64,000 nucleotides of DNA from Oasisia sp. SBJ-2009. Taxonomy: Eukaryota; Annelida; Polychaeta; Sabellida; Siboglinidae. Position 1 is the stretch's first letter. Every line of letters starts with the position of its first letter. Where the stretch lies: positions 36,986,294 through 37,050,293 of the forward strand of contig OZ024856.1 in the NCBI GenBank assembly GCA_964017155.1, read 5' to 3'. This document shows, piece by piece, positions 42,993-57,274 of the stretch. A model generated the notes under the pieces. It searched no databases, was not told where the DNA came from, and was given only the letters and a program-made list of their open reading frames with translations. The position numbers and the translations under genes were made by a program.

Positions 42993-45900
42993 TCTAAATA
43001 TTATTATAATAAACTGTGTTTCCTGGTGCAGTGACAGAACAGAAAAAACATAATCAGTGTTAATTAAAAAAAATAGTTGATTGTTGTGTTAACCCTGTTA
43101 GTAGGTATTAAACTAAAGGCTCCATCAACATCCACATAAAATGTAAACATTATATCATTTTTTGGAAGAGAAACCTGCAATTATACACTTAAATGGGAAT
43201 TAACCCACTTTATGTGGCCTTACACAATGCCCAGTTAATGTAGCTGTGAGGAAAACAATTATGTATTAAAACATCTGGTCAATGGTTTTGACCATGTCCA
43301 TGACCATTATTTTATCATGTATAAGAAATTCCACTAAAACTCTTTCTTCTTCACTTGTGATTCCTGGTTACATTTTGAAAGCTTGTGCCTTTGACCTGTA
43401 ACAACTCAGTTACTGTAAAACTATACCCTGAGTCTGACATATGCTCTTGGAAATTGGAATCAACAATTGGTCACCTTGCCTCACCCTCTATTGCACAGAG
43501 GCCAGAGTGCACTTCACAGCCAGCTGATAATCCTCCCAGATATGTGTTGATAAACACACTGATGAGAGATCAACATTTGATGCACCAATGATATATGCCT
43601 TACCGTTATATAATCTAGTCCACTGACTTTGGGGGGTGTCTGGTTAGATTGAGCAATCTACAAATAAGTCTTTTGCTGCATGGGCACTGGTTGGATAGAC
43701 ACAAGAGGGGTATGTGAATTACATGGGGTCCAAATTACATCATTCCATTGTTATCTGTTACTTTATTGACTGATTGATGAAGTGCCAGCACCCAATCGTA
43801 ACATCACTACTGATGGACTTGTTAATTTGCCAAGGTTATAGTTTCATCACTCATTAATGAAAAACTATTACATTTTATTAGAGAGCATGTATGTACAATA
43901 TTTCATTATGGATGGAGTCCATGTTCAAGTTCAGTGTAGATTCAGTAAGTCTACATGGGAATCAGCATTTTGAAAATGTTTGAACAATCTTTTTAACTGT
44001 TTAGATAGAAAGTCAGAAGAGACATACCATTGGGGCTGAATGAGATTCCAGTGACCCTACTGCCTAATAACCCTAAGTACATGATGTGTCTGTGATTGAA
44101 TGATGCATGTTTTCATGTTAACAATGACTAAGTGTTAGGGCTTACTCCAAGGGTCAGTCCTTGGTGTATTCTACCCTCTAATAAGTTTTATTCCAAGGAG
44201 CATATAAAATATTCCCTCTCGTTTACTATTTACAGTTATCTTATTAGTTCAAATCAGTAAAAACAAAGATAGTTTTGATAACACAGAACTTTGACTTTCA
44301 ATGAGTACTGGTTCGATGTGTTGAAATATTGTGATAGTAACTGATACTCAGACAAATTTGATATCAAAACTTTGTAATACAGAACTTTTCCAAGTAACTG
44401 TATATCAAGTATCGAACCAGCACTAGTCCCGACCACATTGGAAGAAGAGAAACCTATGTCTAGTTGTCTACTTCTGTTAGATAATGTGCCTATATTAGAA
44501 AGTACTATATATGAATTAATCTTACAATGTAACTTATTGAGTGTCGAACAAAATTCTGGTATAAATAAAATGTGGTATCAAAGTAGCACTACTTTCAATC
44601 CACTTTGAAACCTGTTTGGTGTGACATTGTCCGGTTATGATTATTAACATGTTATCAATATTGGTCGTACCCTGCCAGAAGGCAACTATGTGGGCCACTA
44701 TCAGGGGTGGGTAGAGAATGCTTATCCACAGGAAGGAGATGTTATCGTAATAATTCAGATAACATTTTCTAACCAGGTTGTGTAACTGCACTTAGCAGTT
44801 TGTAATAATGTGGGTACAAACCAGATTTTGTCAACATTTAGATGGAATCGAACTTGAAGTTAAAATAAATCCATCACATTGCTCTGTAGACGTATCTTAT
44901 CTGAGATCTTATCATAATCATTGGCCCACTCAAATTGTTGTGTATGAATGTACTTCTTGATTAAATGACCTGTTCCCAAAGTCAGGCTGGCAATGAACTG
45001 CTGTCTTAATCGACCTGACATTTGCACTGGGTTGACCACTGATCAGACAGGTATTGAGGCAGGATGCCCAAGGCTGTCTTTAGACAGGAAGCGACCAGAT
45101 GTTTGACACCCATCAAGTGAAGTGGTAAAATGGTTGGGAGCTGGGCTGTTGGGAGAGAATTGAGCAGTCATTCACATGTGTAGTGCCTAGTACCGTGTGA
45201 AGTTGTTAGTGATTGGTGCAGACAGCTGGTGGAATAGAAGCTGGTGCAAGTGATGCTACAAAGGCATGATGTATGTTGGCATCTTCTTAAGCCTCTTCCA
45301 GGATGGGGATTCTGGAACCAAACAGTAGTACACACTCGTGACTCTTGAGTAGATCTGTTGAAGTAGTGCACATAGTACTTTTATGATGGTACTGTGTCTA
45401 CCCGGTAGTCACTACAAAGTCGTTAAAATTAACTGGTAGTCTGTAAACAAATTGTGAATGTCATGCTGACTAGATATACCCAAGAGGAAGTGGGAAACAT
45501 GAATGTAAACTTGGTTAATAATAAATTATTTTACCCAATACACTAAAATTTAATATTGTCTCTTCTACCCAGTGCTAATATCATATCTGAAACATTGTGT
45601 GTCTGTAATTGGTTGTTTTCCCACATTTAATATAAGTACTCAATAATGAGGGGTGATAATCAACTATTTCATTAGTTGCAAACATGTCTGTACTAGTCAA
45701 ATTTAATACTAAATGCACAGCGATATCGAAATCCCAATTGTTGTGGTTTGTGATGCAACGTTCACACTTATGCAGGCTGACAAAAGATTTCATGATAAAC
45801 TGGAGACAGTAAACATTTACGTAGACCTGCTAACCTGATGAACTTGTGAAAGCTGCCCAATTAAGCGTGTTTACAAGCGGCCGCCTCTCACTGCCCTGTC

Positions 45901-48194
45901 TGCTGCAGGTGTATGGACCTACAGGGGCTGATGGCAGAAGTAATGGTCTTAGTGTAAGGCTGCTGGGTGTCTGTGTGGCTAAATGAGCTCACAGTCGACC
46001 ACTAAACACTGTCTCAAAATAACCTTGCACCTCCCACCCCCACCCCCTACATGAAATTGGTTTCATATGGGTGTTGGAATAGTTGCTAATGGGTGCTTGT
46101 TTAGCTCTGTTATTCGTCATACACAGCTATAAAATGTTATGTTCCAAAGAGACAGTGTTTATTTCCCGACTGCTTTTAGGTTGGACATGTTAGCTGCAAG
46201 TTGCCACACAGGAATTCAGGATGTTGTAGTTCTATAAACTATTCAATGTTTCATGTAATATACTTCAGGTAGGTGGGTGTGTGTACCATAGAGGTTACTC
46301 AGCTAAAGCAGACATCGATTTCACAATAATTATTACATTGTTTTATAAAATTATATTGTTAAGTTTTTTGATGATATGTTGATTGTAGTTGTATTCAATT
46401 ATTTGGCAACTTTTTTACACATTGTGTATTATAGGTTTAATTAAAATGGAATTTCCCCCTAAATTCTAGATCTATGTTATACTGGGGGTAGTCTCTGGTT
46501 TTCCTGTCCAAAATTATAAGAATGCTGTCCAGACATCTAATAAATTCATGATAAATAACAGTAATGTATACATTTTAATACCCGTTCATTCAAAACTACT
46601 TGTAAAGAATGATAGTGCTTTTAAAAGTACACCCTTTTACATGTATTGTCCAAACATAAATATTATGTAACATACATGTACATGTATTAACAGTTATTCT
46701 GAAATAAAACGTATCAACATGTATAAAACATTGAAAGTTTGTAAATATAATTATAAATTTACAATATTCACTTTGGAGCAGTGTACCAGCATTACTTTAT
46801 GCTATGCTAAATTCTAAAAAATAATGTATTGTATGCTATGTCTCTGCTGTTTTGTTGAGTCATCTAGATCTATGTAATAGTTCAGAAGTAGATCACCTGT
46901 TGTAACCTATGTAACCACCGCATGAGACATTCTTTAGGTGGAGCAGATACCTGGGCACTTTAACAAAAGACCTGATAAGATTGTGTAGGTAGGTAGGTAG
47001 GCAGCCACCCAGAACCTGGGGCGGAATAAACGCTGCATATTTTGCTGGCTGGGAACATAATATAAATCAGATACTTGGCAGGTATTTATTTGCCCCAAAG
47101 TGGAATTGACTCATTGGGGTTACGGCCTGTAAGCACTGGGGTTGGTATGTAGCGGCCCTGCTTGCTTTATTCAGTTGACAGCAGGCAGTGTAGTGTGTAA
47201 CCGTGTCTTGACATGATGAGAACTGGGCGGGGCTGAGTCCAAACCTGACATGTATAATGTTGAAATTCTTATCTATTCCATTGTGTCACACATGAAAATT
47301 CATACACAGGTCCTTAGCCAGAAATAGTTTTCTAACAGTCTTGAATTAAACAAATTTAAGCATGTCTTCGTGGTGGTATGCAAATAGGTAACTGTTGAAG
47401 CCATTCATGTCAATCACAGTCATTTTGGTCAGTTTACTCTTACAATTAAAAATACTGTCATTTCGGCCATTTATTTAATTAATACTAATTCATAAGATGT
47501 TTAGTTTCATTGCCTGATACATCAATGATAATCATTAATATCCCGTAAACTGGAATTACTATTTTAATCTAGATAGTGGCCAGCTGGCCTGTCTAAATTC
47601 AGTCACTCTGAATTCAACAACCCAGGTAGTCTTATTAGTTCACTGGCTGGCCAAGTTTCTGCCAGTGCCAGACTGGAAGCTGAGTCATTGGCTTAGTCCC
47701 TGTACATGTGTACAATACAGTTGTACTTCTGAATTTAATTGCATACATTTTAATTAATATTAATAACATTCAAATTCAACTAATGATGGACAAAATTAAA
47801 AACTCACCGAGTTGCTTAGACTATGTTGAGTCCAAGTTGACTGTCTGAGTATTTGTTATGGCCTCAGTCAGAGAATACTTTTGCTATCTCTTGGTCACAT
47901 GATAATCAGCCACTCTTGTGTATTTCTTCTGTTTGTTTCAAGTCAATGTCTGGCTATGTTTTCAAATCATTATTGATGTCTTTCTAATGCGCACGTTCGA
48001 GTATGATACATAATTCCATTTTCTAACTTCTATGTTGGAACCTTGCTGTTCTTCATTTTGTGCAATATCGACCATGTGTCAATAATCTTCATCCTATTGT
48101 TGGCGTTTGATTAGCTCTTCACCATGCTATCCTTGGCATTTGATTAGCTGTAGTTTATTGAACATGGCCAGGTGTCTATGTCTAGTACAGGTGA

Positions 48195-48548
48195 TTATAT
48201 TATATTATAGTCAGTGTCAGTCTCCAGCATCCAGGTGAGGTGGCCAGGTGAGTCATAGACCACTACAGTCTCTTCTTCCTCCTGCACCTCATCACCTCCT
48301 GTAGCTGCAGCTCCTGGGGTAGCGGAGCCAGCTACTGGAGTAGCGGGAGACAGCTGCTTCATTCCACTTGTCAACAGCTTTAATGACACGTATGATTGGG
48401 TCAGATATGTTGACAGGTCTGATGGAGTTGTCACAAGTGGTATCACAGAGGAGTAGAACAAGAGGCCATCTTGTGTTTTCCGGTCTGTCTGGTTCAGTGA
48501 AATATTTTTTAGTGTAATAATAAATAAAATATTTTTTTTTAGTAACAA
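48195..48548 (-). other. Unrecognised open frame, 117 codons, possibly a terminal exon
   Basis: The minus-strand frame includes DRKTQDGLLFYSSVIPLV, SPATPVAGSATPGAAATG and an acidic EVQEEEETVVVYDSPGHL stretch. An AG precedes DRKTQDG, but the pyrimidine tract is poor. The Ala/Pro/Thr-rich and acidic blocks look more protein-like than neighbouring frames, but no family or partner exon is seen. Confidence 0.2.
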
Positions 48549-50646
48549 TAGAAATATTTTCTTGGGACCAATTTGATATTAAAATGATCATCAGCCGGAG
48601 ACAACTCAATCTCCTCTCACTGACAAAATACTGTGTTGATGTAACAACATATAATATTGGATCAACAGGAAGGAGGAAACATTGTTCATTTTATTTATTT
48701 ATTTTGCATTCTATGAATGTGACCAACTACCACACTTGGCAATGGCCCACTTCCAAACCACCCATGGGGCGTGTGTTTGTCAGAGTAGGATGTGATTGAC
48801 TAAGTTTAGACATATAAATAAAAGATCTTGTGCTGCCGGTGACTTAACAGTGTCTTTGTGCTGGTTGCTAAATGTGCCCACAATCTGCCAGGAGGGGTCA
48901 GACCATAATTCTGCTTCCTGTCACATTTCATGTCCATCACATTACGCTGTGCGAGGGCGTAATTTACTTGTAAATGAAAATTGGCCCCGCAGTTATGTGC
49001 ACACAATATAGTGTGCATGGTTTTGCCAGAACTGACATCATTCAATATATTATTTGGCACAGAACAATGATTTGTGTATGTAATTGCCTTACAAATGATA
49101 TATTGCATGAGATCATTCTGTACCGAGTTTCATTAATAGATTTTGTGTGTGACAAGAATCCTGATCATATCTAACTTATCTAGTAAGTGATCTTGTTATC
49201 AAACATGTATAAAATTAGTAAATATGATTCTGTAACTTGGTTTCTTTTTAGTAGCTGTCATGCCAATCCAGACCTTACTGTTTATGTGTTTTTTAAATGT
49301 TTTTATGAACCAAGTACAGCTGTAGCATCATAATTCATGGAATCACAAGGCATGTTCTGTGTGACATATTCAAATGTGCAATTAGTTAAACAATGACTGT
49401 ACACATCTTTAAACACTACCTTGTTATACAATGTAATTAAGATACTGATGTAATTGTAACACAGTGGTAACAGCGCTAGTGTTATTCTACAAGTTCAAAG
49501 CTGTTTGACCACAACAAAGATAGATGTCTTTCCTGTGTCGTGCTGCTGAATGCTGCCTGTGAGAGTCAGTGCCGTAGTTTAATGAGGCTCAATGTTCACA
49601 TATGCGCCAACGGTTGCACATTTGAATTTGTTTTTATGCTGTGATCGTCAGCGAGCACATTTAAACAGGACATTGTTTCGCATCGCAGGGGTAGACTAGT
49701 TAGCAGTCTGGGAACTTATTACTTTACAGACTTTGTCATACTGGCAGACAGTGGCAGTAAGTATGGTGCATCAGTAGCCATAAACAAGTTTTAAAATATT
49801 TGTTTGAACCATAGGAAATCTGGTAGTTATTACAAGTCTTGTGGAACATGTGCTGTCATTATTTGGATGTTTCCCAGAGAAGTTGAGGTGGTGTTAGAAG
49901 AACATGTCTGCCAGGGATTAAAGCATAACGTCCTTTGACTGAGAACTAGGCACTGGATACTGTCAGAACTTACTTTTCGTTACTTTATTTGAAATTGTTG
50001 TTTAATTGAGCGCACTAGCTACATAAACAAACAGACTGAATATGATTCCATTAATAAGATTTCAGTGCAGTGTCTGCCACTGGCATTCTCAGTAGTCGTC
50101 CAAGTGAAGGTGATTTTATTACCCGGTTGACTGACCACTATAGAAGAACCTGGGAATCTACAACTGAATAGGTTGTATTTACAACAAATTACAGTCTTGG
50201 ACACATGAGTGACCGCCCTGGTCAAGGTTCTAGGCCTTTGTTCACAGCATCATTGGTTCTGGTCGGAAGAGACATGAGTCATTACGTAAACATTGCCCAA
50301 AGTACTTGGCACAGGAGCAGGAAGCTGTAAATAGATGGACAAGGCGGGATGGGTCTGACATGAAACGTTTCAAAGATGGTTCTTGTTGTAGACCGTCTTA
50401 GCTCTAGGCAATGGAAACATTATACATTGTATCTGATAGATGGAAATAACACTTGATTGTATAACTACTATAAGTTACATTTGAATAAAGCTCTGGATAT
50501 TGTTAACTTCCCAGTTATAGTCAGCCAGTGTAAATGTACAGCGTTGTTACCGTATGATGTCAAGTAGAAGGCTGTGTAATGATCCATGTCTTTAAAACTG
50601 CCTAGTGGATGGACACACATGCACACACTCACACGCATGCACACGC

Positions 50647-50648
50647 AT

Positions 50649-50708
<60 letters not shown>
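50647..50708. repeat. (CA)n microsatellite
   Basis: About 30 CA units preceded by gcatgcacacgcatgcacac. Confidence 0.98.
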
Positions 50709-50710
<2 letters not shown>

Positions 50711-52488
50711 GGATAATTACTCTAAGTCTAATGATGTTAAGTACTGTTAAAAATGTACTTGTTAATAAAATGAACGTATTGAAAGAAGTAGTGTTTAATA
50801 TATAATATTTAGTTACTTCAATGTTACCAGTACTCTAAATATTACCCATGTTGTAAATTGTGACACTGCTAACACAGACCTAGAGTGTGACACTGCTGTC
50901 ACACTGGTACATTTGATGTGACACTATTTATAAGTGCAGTGGTTGTTTGGATGCCAAATTATAAAATAATAAATAATTATTGGAATAATTTGGCAGGCTT
51001 ACCAATCATAATAGATTAGATATATACATTAATAGTGTGATAATGTACCAATGTAAATAAATTATTTACACATGGAATCAATGGTTAAATTAAAGAGAAA
51101 CGAAGGGCAATTGAGTGGACCTATACAAGTATAAAAGTTAATAATTTACTAACTAACTAATTTGCAACTACAATCAATAATATCACACCTATGGTTTTAA
51201 TTTCTAAGTACTAGGACTATGCAGGATTTCTAGTGAAATATCGAGTATCACAGTTCCTAATTGTTACATGTTGACATGTTGAGACATGCTAATGTTGCTT
51301 GACCAGTTAGAGCTGAGAGCTTCTTTGATCTTGATGCTGTGATGACACATTGAATGCCCTGATTTCTTTGATGTTTGTATAATTATAATATGCCAGCTTA
51401 TCTGTTGGTTCCTTACTATTCCTTTGACTCAAAGTGACACTTATTTAACAGCTACTCTGCCACACGGTGCACCATGTTGACACTTGTAACCGTTTTAGTA
51501 GGGCTAATGCTACAATTACAGAGCCAAACAAATTCTACCACATAATCTCCAGTAATGTTCTGAGTTTGGCGACTGATGAACTGGACACGGCAGACATGGT
51601 GACACCAGGCTTTCTGTCATGATGTCCCTGTCCAGTGTGACAGTGTCCGTGCAATTACAATTATCAACAAGGTTATACCATTAAATTGCTAACATAATTA
51701 TGTTGATTGCAGTTAAGTATACAACTGGTATTGATTTGTTTTATATGAAATCTTTTAGATGTTAAAGCTACATCTTTTGTTTCCCTTTAATGATACTGAT
51801 AGATCTATAGTGCTGCCAAGAGCCAATGAAACAAAAGAAATTCCTTGTGGACTGATAAAGGTAGGGCAGTGAACTGAGTTAAGGACAGTACAGGTAATTG
51901 CAATCTAGAGTTAAGAGGCGGAATTACAACTAATTCGCATGAACACGGAGCATGGCTGCTTGAACATTATCATTATTATTAAATGTACTTCCGGATGGCA
52001 GACGTGATGTTGTTCACGTCTCTCATTTGTACTGTTCCACAGAAATATATCATAATGGTTTCATATATGTAAGATTAACAGACAAATTAATAAAATAATT
52101 TAAATGTCCATGTGGTTAAAACAATTGCTAAAAGTGAATAAAAATATGCTAAAAAGTATTAAATAAACAATTACAAGGGTATTTCCATGGATTCTGTGAT
52201 ATACCGATATATTCTCATGCCACTTGGATAATAATGGGGTTATTCAAATAACGTCTTACATTGGTTGAGTAACAAGTGTCTAGTCAATCTTCTTATGCCG
52301 TCTTGGCTGTCATTGATAAATTTGACATTTATGGTACACTTATAACACTTAAAACATAATTTTACATTAGTATCTTTTCTCTAGAACTTGTACATTTATT
52401 TAAATCCAACATAAGTGTCCTTCTACTTGCTTTGATGCAGTTGGTTGTTGTTGATGACTTTTTGAGCTTCTTTTTTTGTTGTTTCCAG

Positions 52489-52591
52489 ATAAATCATTTG
52501 TGGGACACTCCAGCTCATTCTAACATGTGAGCGTAGAACACCACGGGAGAAGTTTTGAGAAAAATGGATGACAGAGTAGATGGCAGTGATG
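52489..52591 (+). CDS. Start-codon exon of an acidic protein of unknown function (coding 52564-52591)
   Basis: After tttgttgtttccag the exon runs 75 nt of probable 5'UTR, then ATG at 52564 in gaaaaATGGATG. It encodes MDDRVDGSD plus one nt and ends at the strong donor gtaagt. The phase matches the acidic exon at 57090. The short 5'UTR portion contains stops in frame, so the ATG is the first usable one. Confidence 0.55.
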
Positions 52592-53132
52592 GTAAGTCAG
52601 ATTCCTTGAAGAATCAACTAAGTACTGAAAAGTGTATTTATAACATACTAAAAATAATCACTGACTTTAAAATAGTTTAAAAGTTGAACTCGTGCCAGAG
52701 AACAGTTGCCTAGACTGGTGGTTCCGTCTAGTCCCTGGGCATGAAGCCTACTGCCAATTTCATGTTGTTTGGCTCAATGGGTATGTAATTATCTTGTACT
52801 TTTTAAAGTCATGTTTCCTATATTATCTCTAATGACTATGATGTGACAGGCCCAGAAGGCATTATTTCTTTGTCAACTGCCTTTCCCACATAACATGTTT
52901 CTTTAGAAATTAAAGGCAACCACAGCCCTGGGTGCATCTTTAGATCACTGCTGATAACTTAAGTGCATTTGACGAGGACTTCCCAGACCTGGGGGTGTAC
53001 AAGCCTGTAATCACAGAGTAGAATAGTGTGTAGACTCCAGTAGAAGACCCAAGTGAATGTGCATGTTGGTTTGGTAAGTTGGGCGATACTAATACGTTAA
53101 TTTAGTTTATATTACATGGATAGCCTGTCAGG

Positions 53133-54797
53133 CTGTCTGACCCTAGTTGTCCTGCCTCCTAGAGCCACCTGTCAAATATACCACCTTGGCATTCAGACCC
53201 TAGTTCTACTTCCTCCTAGACCCTCCTGTCAGATACACCACCTTGGCCGTCAGACCCTAGTTCTACTCCCTCCTAGACCCTCCTGTCAGATACACCACCT
53301 TGGCTGTCAGACCCTAGTTCTACTCCCTCCTAGACCCTCCTGTCAGATACACCACCTTGGCTGTCAGGCCATAGTTCTCATCCCTCCTAGACCCACCTGT
53401 CAGATACACCACCTTGGCTGTCAGACCCTAGTTCTACTCCCTCCTAGACCCACCTGTCAGATACACCACCTTGGCTATCAGACCCTAGTTGTACTTCCTC
53501 CTAGACCCACCTGTCAGATACACCACCTTGGCTGTCAGACCCTAGTTCTACTCCCTCCTAGACCCACCTGTCAGATACACCACCTTGGCTGTCAGACCCT
53601 AGTTGTACTTCCTCCTAGACCCACCTGTCAGATACACCACCTTGGCTGTCAGACCCTAGTTCTACTCCCTCCTAGACCCACCTGTCAGATACACCACCTT
53701 GGCTGTCAGACCCTAGTTCTACTCCCTCCTAGACCCACCTGTCAGATACACCACCTTGGCTGTCAGACCCTAGTTCTACTCCCTCCTAGACCCACCTGTC
53801 AGATACACCACCTTGGCTGTCAGACCCTAATTCTACTCCCTCCTAGACCCACCTGTCAGATACACCACCTTGGCTGTCAGACCCTAGTTCTACTCCCTCC
53901 TAGACCCACCTGTCAGATACACCACCTTGGCTGTCAGACCCTAGTTGTACTTCCTCCTAGACCCACCTGTCAGATACACCACCTTGGCTGTCAGACCCTA
54001 GTTCTACTCTCTCGTAGACCCTCCTGTCAGATACACCACCTTGGCTGTCAGACCCTAGTTCTACTCCCTCCTAGACCCACCTCTCAGATACACCACCTTG
54101 GCTGTCAGACCCTAATTCTACTCCCTCCTAGACCCACCTGTCAGATACACCACCTTGGCTGTCAGACCCTAGTTCTACTCCCTCCTAGACCCACCTGTCA
54201 GATACACCACCTTGGCTGTCAGACCCTAGTTGTACTTCCTCCTAGACCCACCTGTCAGATACACCACCTTGGCTGTCAGACCCTAGTTCTACTCTCTCGT
54301 AGACCCTCCTGTCAGATACACCACCTTGGCTGTCAGACCCTAGTTCTACTCCCTCTTAGACCCACCTGTCAGATACACCACCTTGGCTGTCAAACTCTAG
54401 TTCTACTCCCTCTTAGACCCACCTGTCAGATACACCACCTTGGCTGTCAGACCCTAGTTCTACTCCCTCTTAGACCCACCTGTCAGATACACCACCTTGG
54501 CTGTCAGACCCTAGTTCTCCCTCCTAGACCCTCCTGTCAGATACACCACCTTGGCTGTCAGACCCTAGTTCTCCTCCCTCTTAGACCCACCTGTCAGATA
54601 CACCACCTTGGCTGTCAGACCCTAGTTCTCCTCCCTCTTAGACCCACCTGTCAGATACACCACCTTGGCTGTCAGACCCTAGTTCTACTCCCTCCTAGAC
54701 CCTCCTGTCAGATACACCACCTTGGCTGTCAGACCCTAGTTCTACTCCCTCCTACACCCACCTGTCAGATACACCACCTTGGCTGTCAGGCTCTTGT
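53133..54797. repeat. 57-bp minisatellite, about 29 copies, partly in 285-bp higher-order blocks
   Basis: The unit contains cagaccctagttctactccc, tcctagacccacctgtcaga and tacaccaccttggctgt. A five-unit block with the same variant order (aattc, then gttcta, gttgta, then the ctctcgtag variant) recurs 285 bp apart (aattc at 53829 and 54114). The only length change is a 3-bp loss near 54516. One + frame stays open for 577 codons as 19-residue repeats; I treat it as non-coding. Confidence 0.95.
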
Positions 54798-56065
54798 AGC
54801 GCCTTCTTACATAATTAACGAGCAACGTATCCACTTGTTGGGCCTGTGATATGTGGACATGTTAAATCAGGGTCAGTGTTGATACTAAGTTAATCAGAAG
54901 CAGCAGTTGAAGCGGCAAAGTGCCAGGTGTTCTGATTGATTTCCTTGCCTCCGTGACATCAGGAAACATTGTACTACACTGTGCAGGTGTATAGCATGTC
55001 GCAAACATTTCCTAATGTAGGACCAAGAACTGTGTCAGTTTAATGATGGAGTAATTATTATGCAAGGTAAAATGTGTCGGTGAATTTATCGATTTATAAG
55101 TGGTGTAGTTTCAGTCCCCTGAAGGCATTTAATGAATAGATAAGTATGATTTTCTGGATGCTATTTGTTGTATTATTGTTAGCTGTCAATAACATTAGAT
55201 AATATATACTATATTTTAATACAATCTTCGAAATGCTTCAGAGTTTTAAACTACATAATATATGATACAATAAGTTGTGATTTTTCATTGTGTTCCTTTA
55301 GTAGCTTCTAATAATACGTCCATCAATATTAATCACACCCTTCTAGTTGGTGCGTTAATCTGCACAGACCCCAAGTGTACACTTCCAGTAAATGTATTGG
55401 CCACTCTGGTGTCATTAAGGTTTCACACACTAGAAATGTCTGTTAAATATTCATGAATCTGTGAAACACAATCAGGAAGTTACACTTTTAGCACCGAACA
55501 GATGCTGAACAGTTCAACGAGATAAGTGTAATTTAGAAGCAGTATTTAAAAGGATCTGAGTGATAGTTCCTTTAAGGTTAAAGTAGATAAATATATACAA
55601 ATAAAACAATTTTTTACAATTATTGTATTGTGTTCATCAGTGTGCATAATTGTATGGAAGATGCTGAATGTTTTATGCACATTATTATTACCCATTTGAT
55701 ATGATAAGTATTAATAATAGCTAAACCCAAGATGAACATTGTATAACACAACAGTGGTTCGTTAATCAAAATACAATGCATAGAACAAAAACTTTATTTT
55801 TAAAAGTACTGAGCGTTTCCCAATAGTCAAATAAACAATTTGATCTAAACAAGTAAAGAATTGTTGAAAATATTCCACTGTGTTGAGTGGTGCTTGGGTG
55901 CTTGCTTACAATACAAGTTACAATGCCACTCAGCTACATGACTTCATTGACTCACTGAGCAGTGTCATTATACCAGTGACATCACACGCCTATTGTTGTC
56001 ACTTCCTTGCCAGCTGTGGCAGTGACAGGTGTTAATCTGTGAGCACAGGTTGATTGCATCTCACC

Positions 56066-56094
56066 TGTGTCTGTCTGTCTGTCTGTCTGTCTGT
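56066..56094. repeat. (CTGT)n microsatellite
   Basis: About seven units of ctgt. Confidence 0.9.
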
Positions 56095-57089
56095 GTATAA
56101 ACCACTCACTACTCACACTGTATGTGCTCAAGTAGTTCACCCTAAGCCATGGGGTGTGATTCTGGTCCTGATTGGCTCCATTCAGCCTCTCAGTGACTGC
56201 TGCAGGAATGTCACCCTTCACCTGTTGACATTCTTGGACTTGAGTTGACCTGGGACTGACCGGTGTCTTGGACATGTTGTCTGTCAGTGACTGGGTCTGG
56301 GTTAAGCATGAAACAGGGTGACAACCTCGGATTTATAGTGACAGTGCAAAGTTCTCACAGTGTATCAGTGTGTCACCAACAGGAGCTGAGATGGTTACTG
56401 TGAAGAACTTGGTGGGTGACACTGCTGCTGCTGTTAATGAGACACCTGACACCTCGTCTAATCAGCTTCCCAGTCTGTTACAAGGAACATGTGGAGCACT
56501 GATTTCATGTGATTATGGGCCTAGAAGCAGATCCATATTTTAAAGCCAAAGGATGAATTATGAATGTGCATCATAGCTTTATGCCAAGACTTCATTTGGA
56601 TGGGTAAAACATGATGTGGATGGGTAGGAATATCACTGGATAGGTGGGTATAGGTAAACAAAAAATGGGGTAAAAATTAAATGAGAAAGTCTGCTAAAAT
56701 CATACACATGCCTTGAAAATGTGTGTAAATGAGTGTCAAACTGTTTGTACTGTTTGTTCATGTCATAAAACACATCTCAACTGACTTGTATGTACAAGAG
56801 TTAACATCCAAGTGTCCACCAAAAAACTGTGTGACTGGCAAACATTTTATCCTGCATAAAGCTTGTGCATGACTTAATATACTGCTGCACAGGTACGTCT
56901 GTAGGTTATACCAATAGCTGCAGGCGATGGACGTCTTTCTGTACATATAATGAGTCACTGTTTATTTACGCATGTGAAAGAACAATCGATATATTAATTG
57001 TTGACATACATATGTATGCAGTAACTACCGAGTATATTAGAAATGAAACTGTGCACACATAAATAAATAATTGCTGCTGTTGCTTTCAG

Positions 57090-57274
57090 GTGCCCCAGTT
57101 GTCACTGAGGCAGTGACTGAGTCTGGGCCGCAGGGAGACGGGGACAGGCCTGAGACGGAGGAAGACAGGCTAGGGATGGACGGGGATAAACTAGGGATGG
57201 AAGGAGATGATGCAGGGATCAAAGGAGATGAAGGGGAAGGAGTGGAAGGGGATGTGGCCTCACAGCTGTCCCAG
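57090..57274 (+). CDS. Second coding exon of the acidic protein of unknown function
   Basis: The exon lies between gttgctttcag and gttggt. With 28 nt from the start-codon exon it gives 213 nt, exactly 71 codons, ending in phase 0. It reads APVVTEAVTESGPQGDGD, then short acidic repeats of the RLGMDGD / KLGMEGD / DAGIKGD / GVEGD type, ending VASQLSQ. It is more GC-rich than its surroundings, like the confirmed exons elsewhere. It is probably an extended or disordered N-terminus. I do not recognise the protein, and later exons are not seen in the window. Confidence 0.6.

Larger units (their letters stand above)
42362..52488 (+). other. Probable long first intron; no coding exon supported
   Basis: About 10 kb of AT-rich DNA with (TA)n at 42917-42988 and (CA)n at 50647-50708. 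Minus-strand 48195-48548 reads open for 117 codons with an acidic end but has no recognised relative. No RNA gene was recognised. Confidence 0.4.
52592..57089 (+). other. Probable intron of the acidic-protein gene, containing a minisatellite
   Basis: No coding exon supported. It contains the 57-bp minisatellite (53133-54797) and a (CTGT)n run near 56066-56094. Confidence 0.45.

Noticed and set aside
53116..54849. 577-codon frame of 19-residue repeats as a protein-coding gene
   Set aside because: The unit is 57 bp and stop-free, so the frame is open by chance; no splice or start context supports it. Kept as a finding for testing only.
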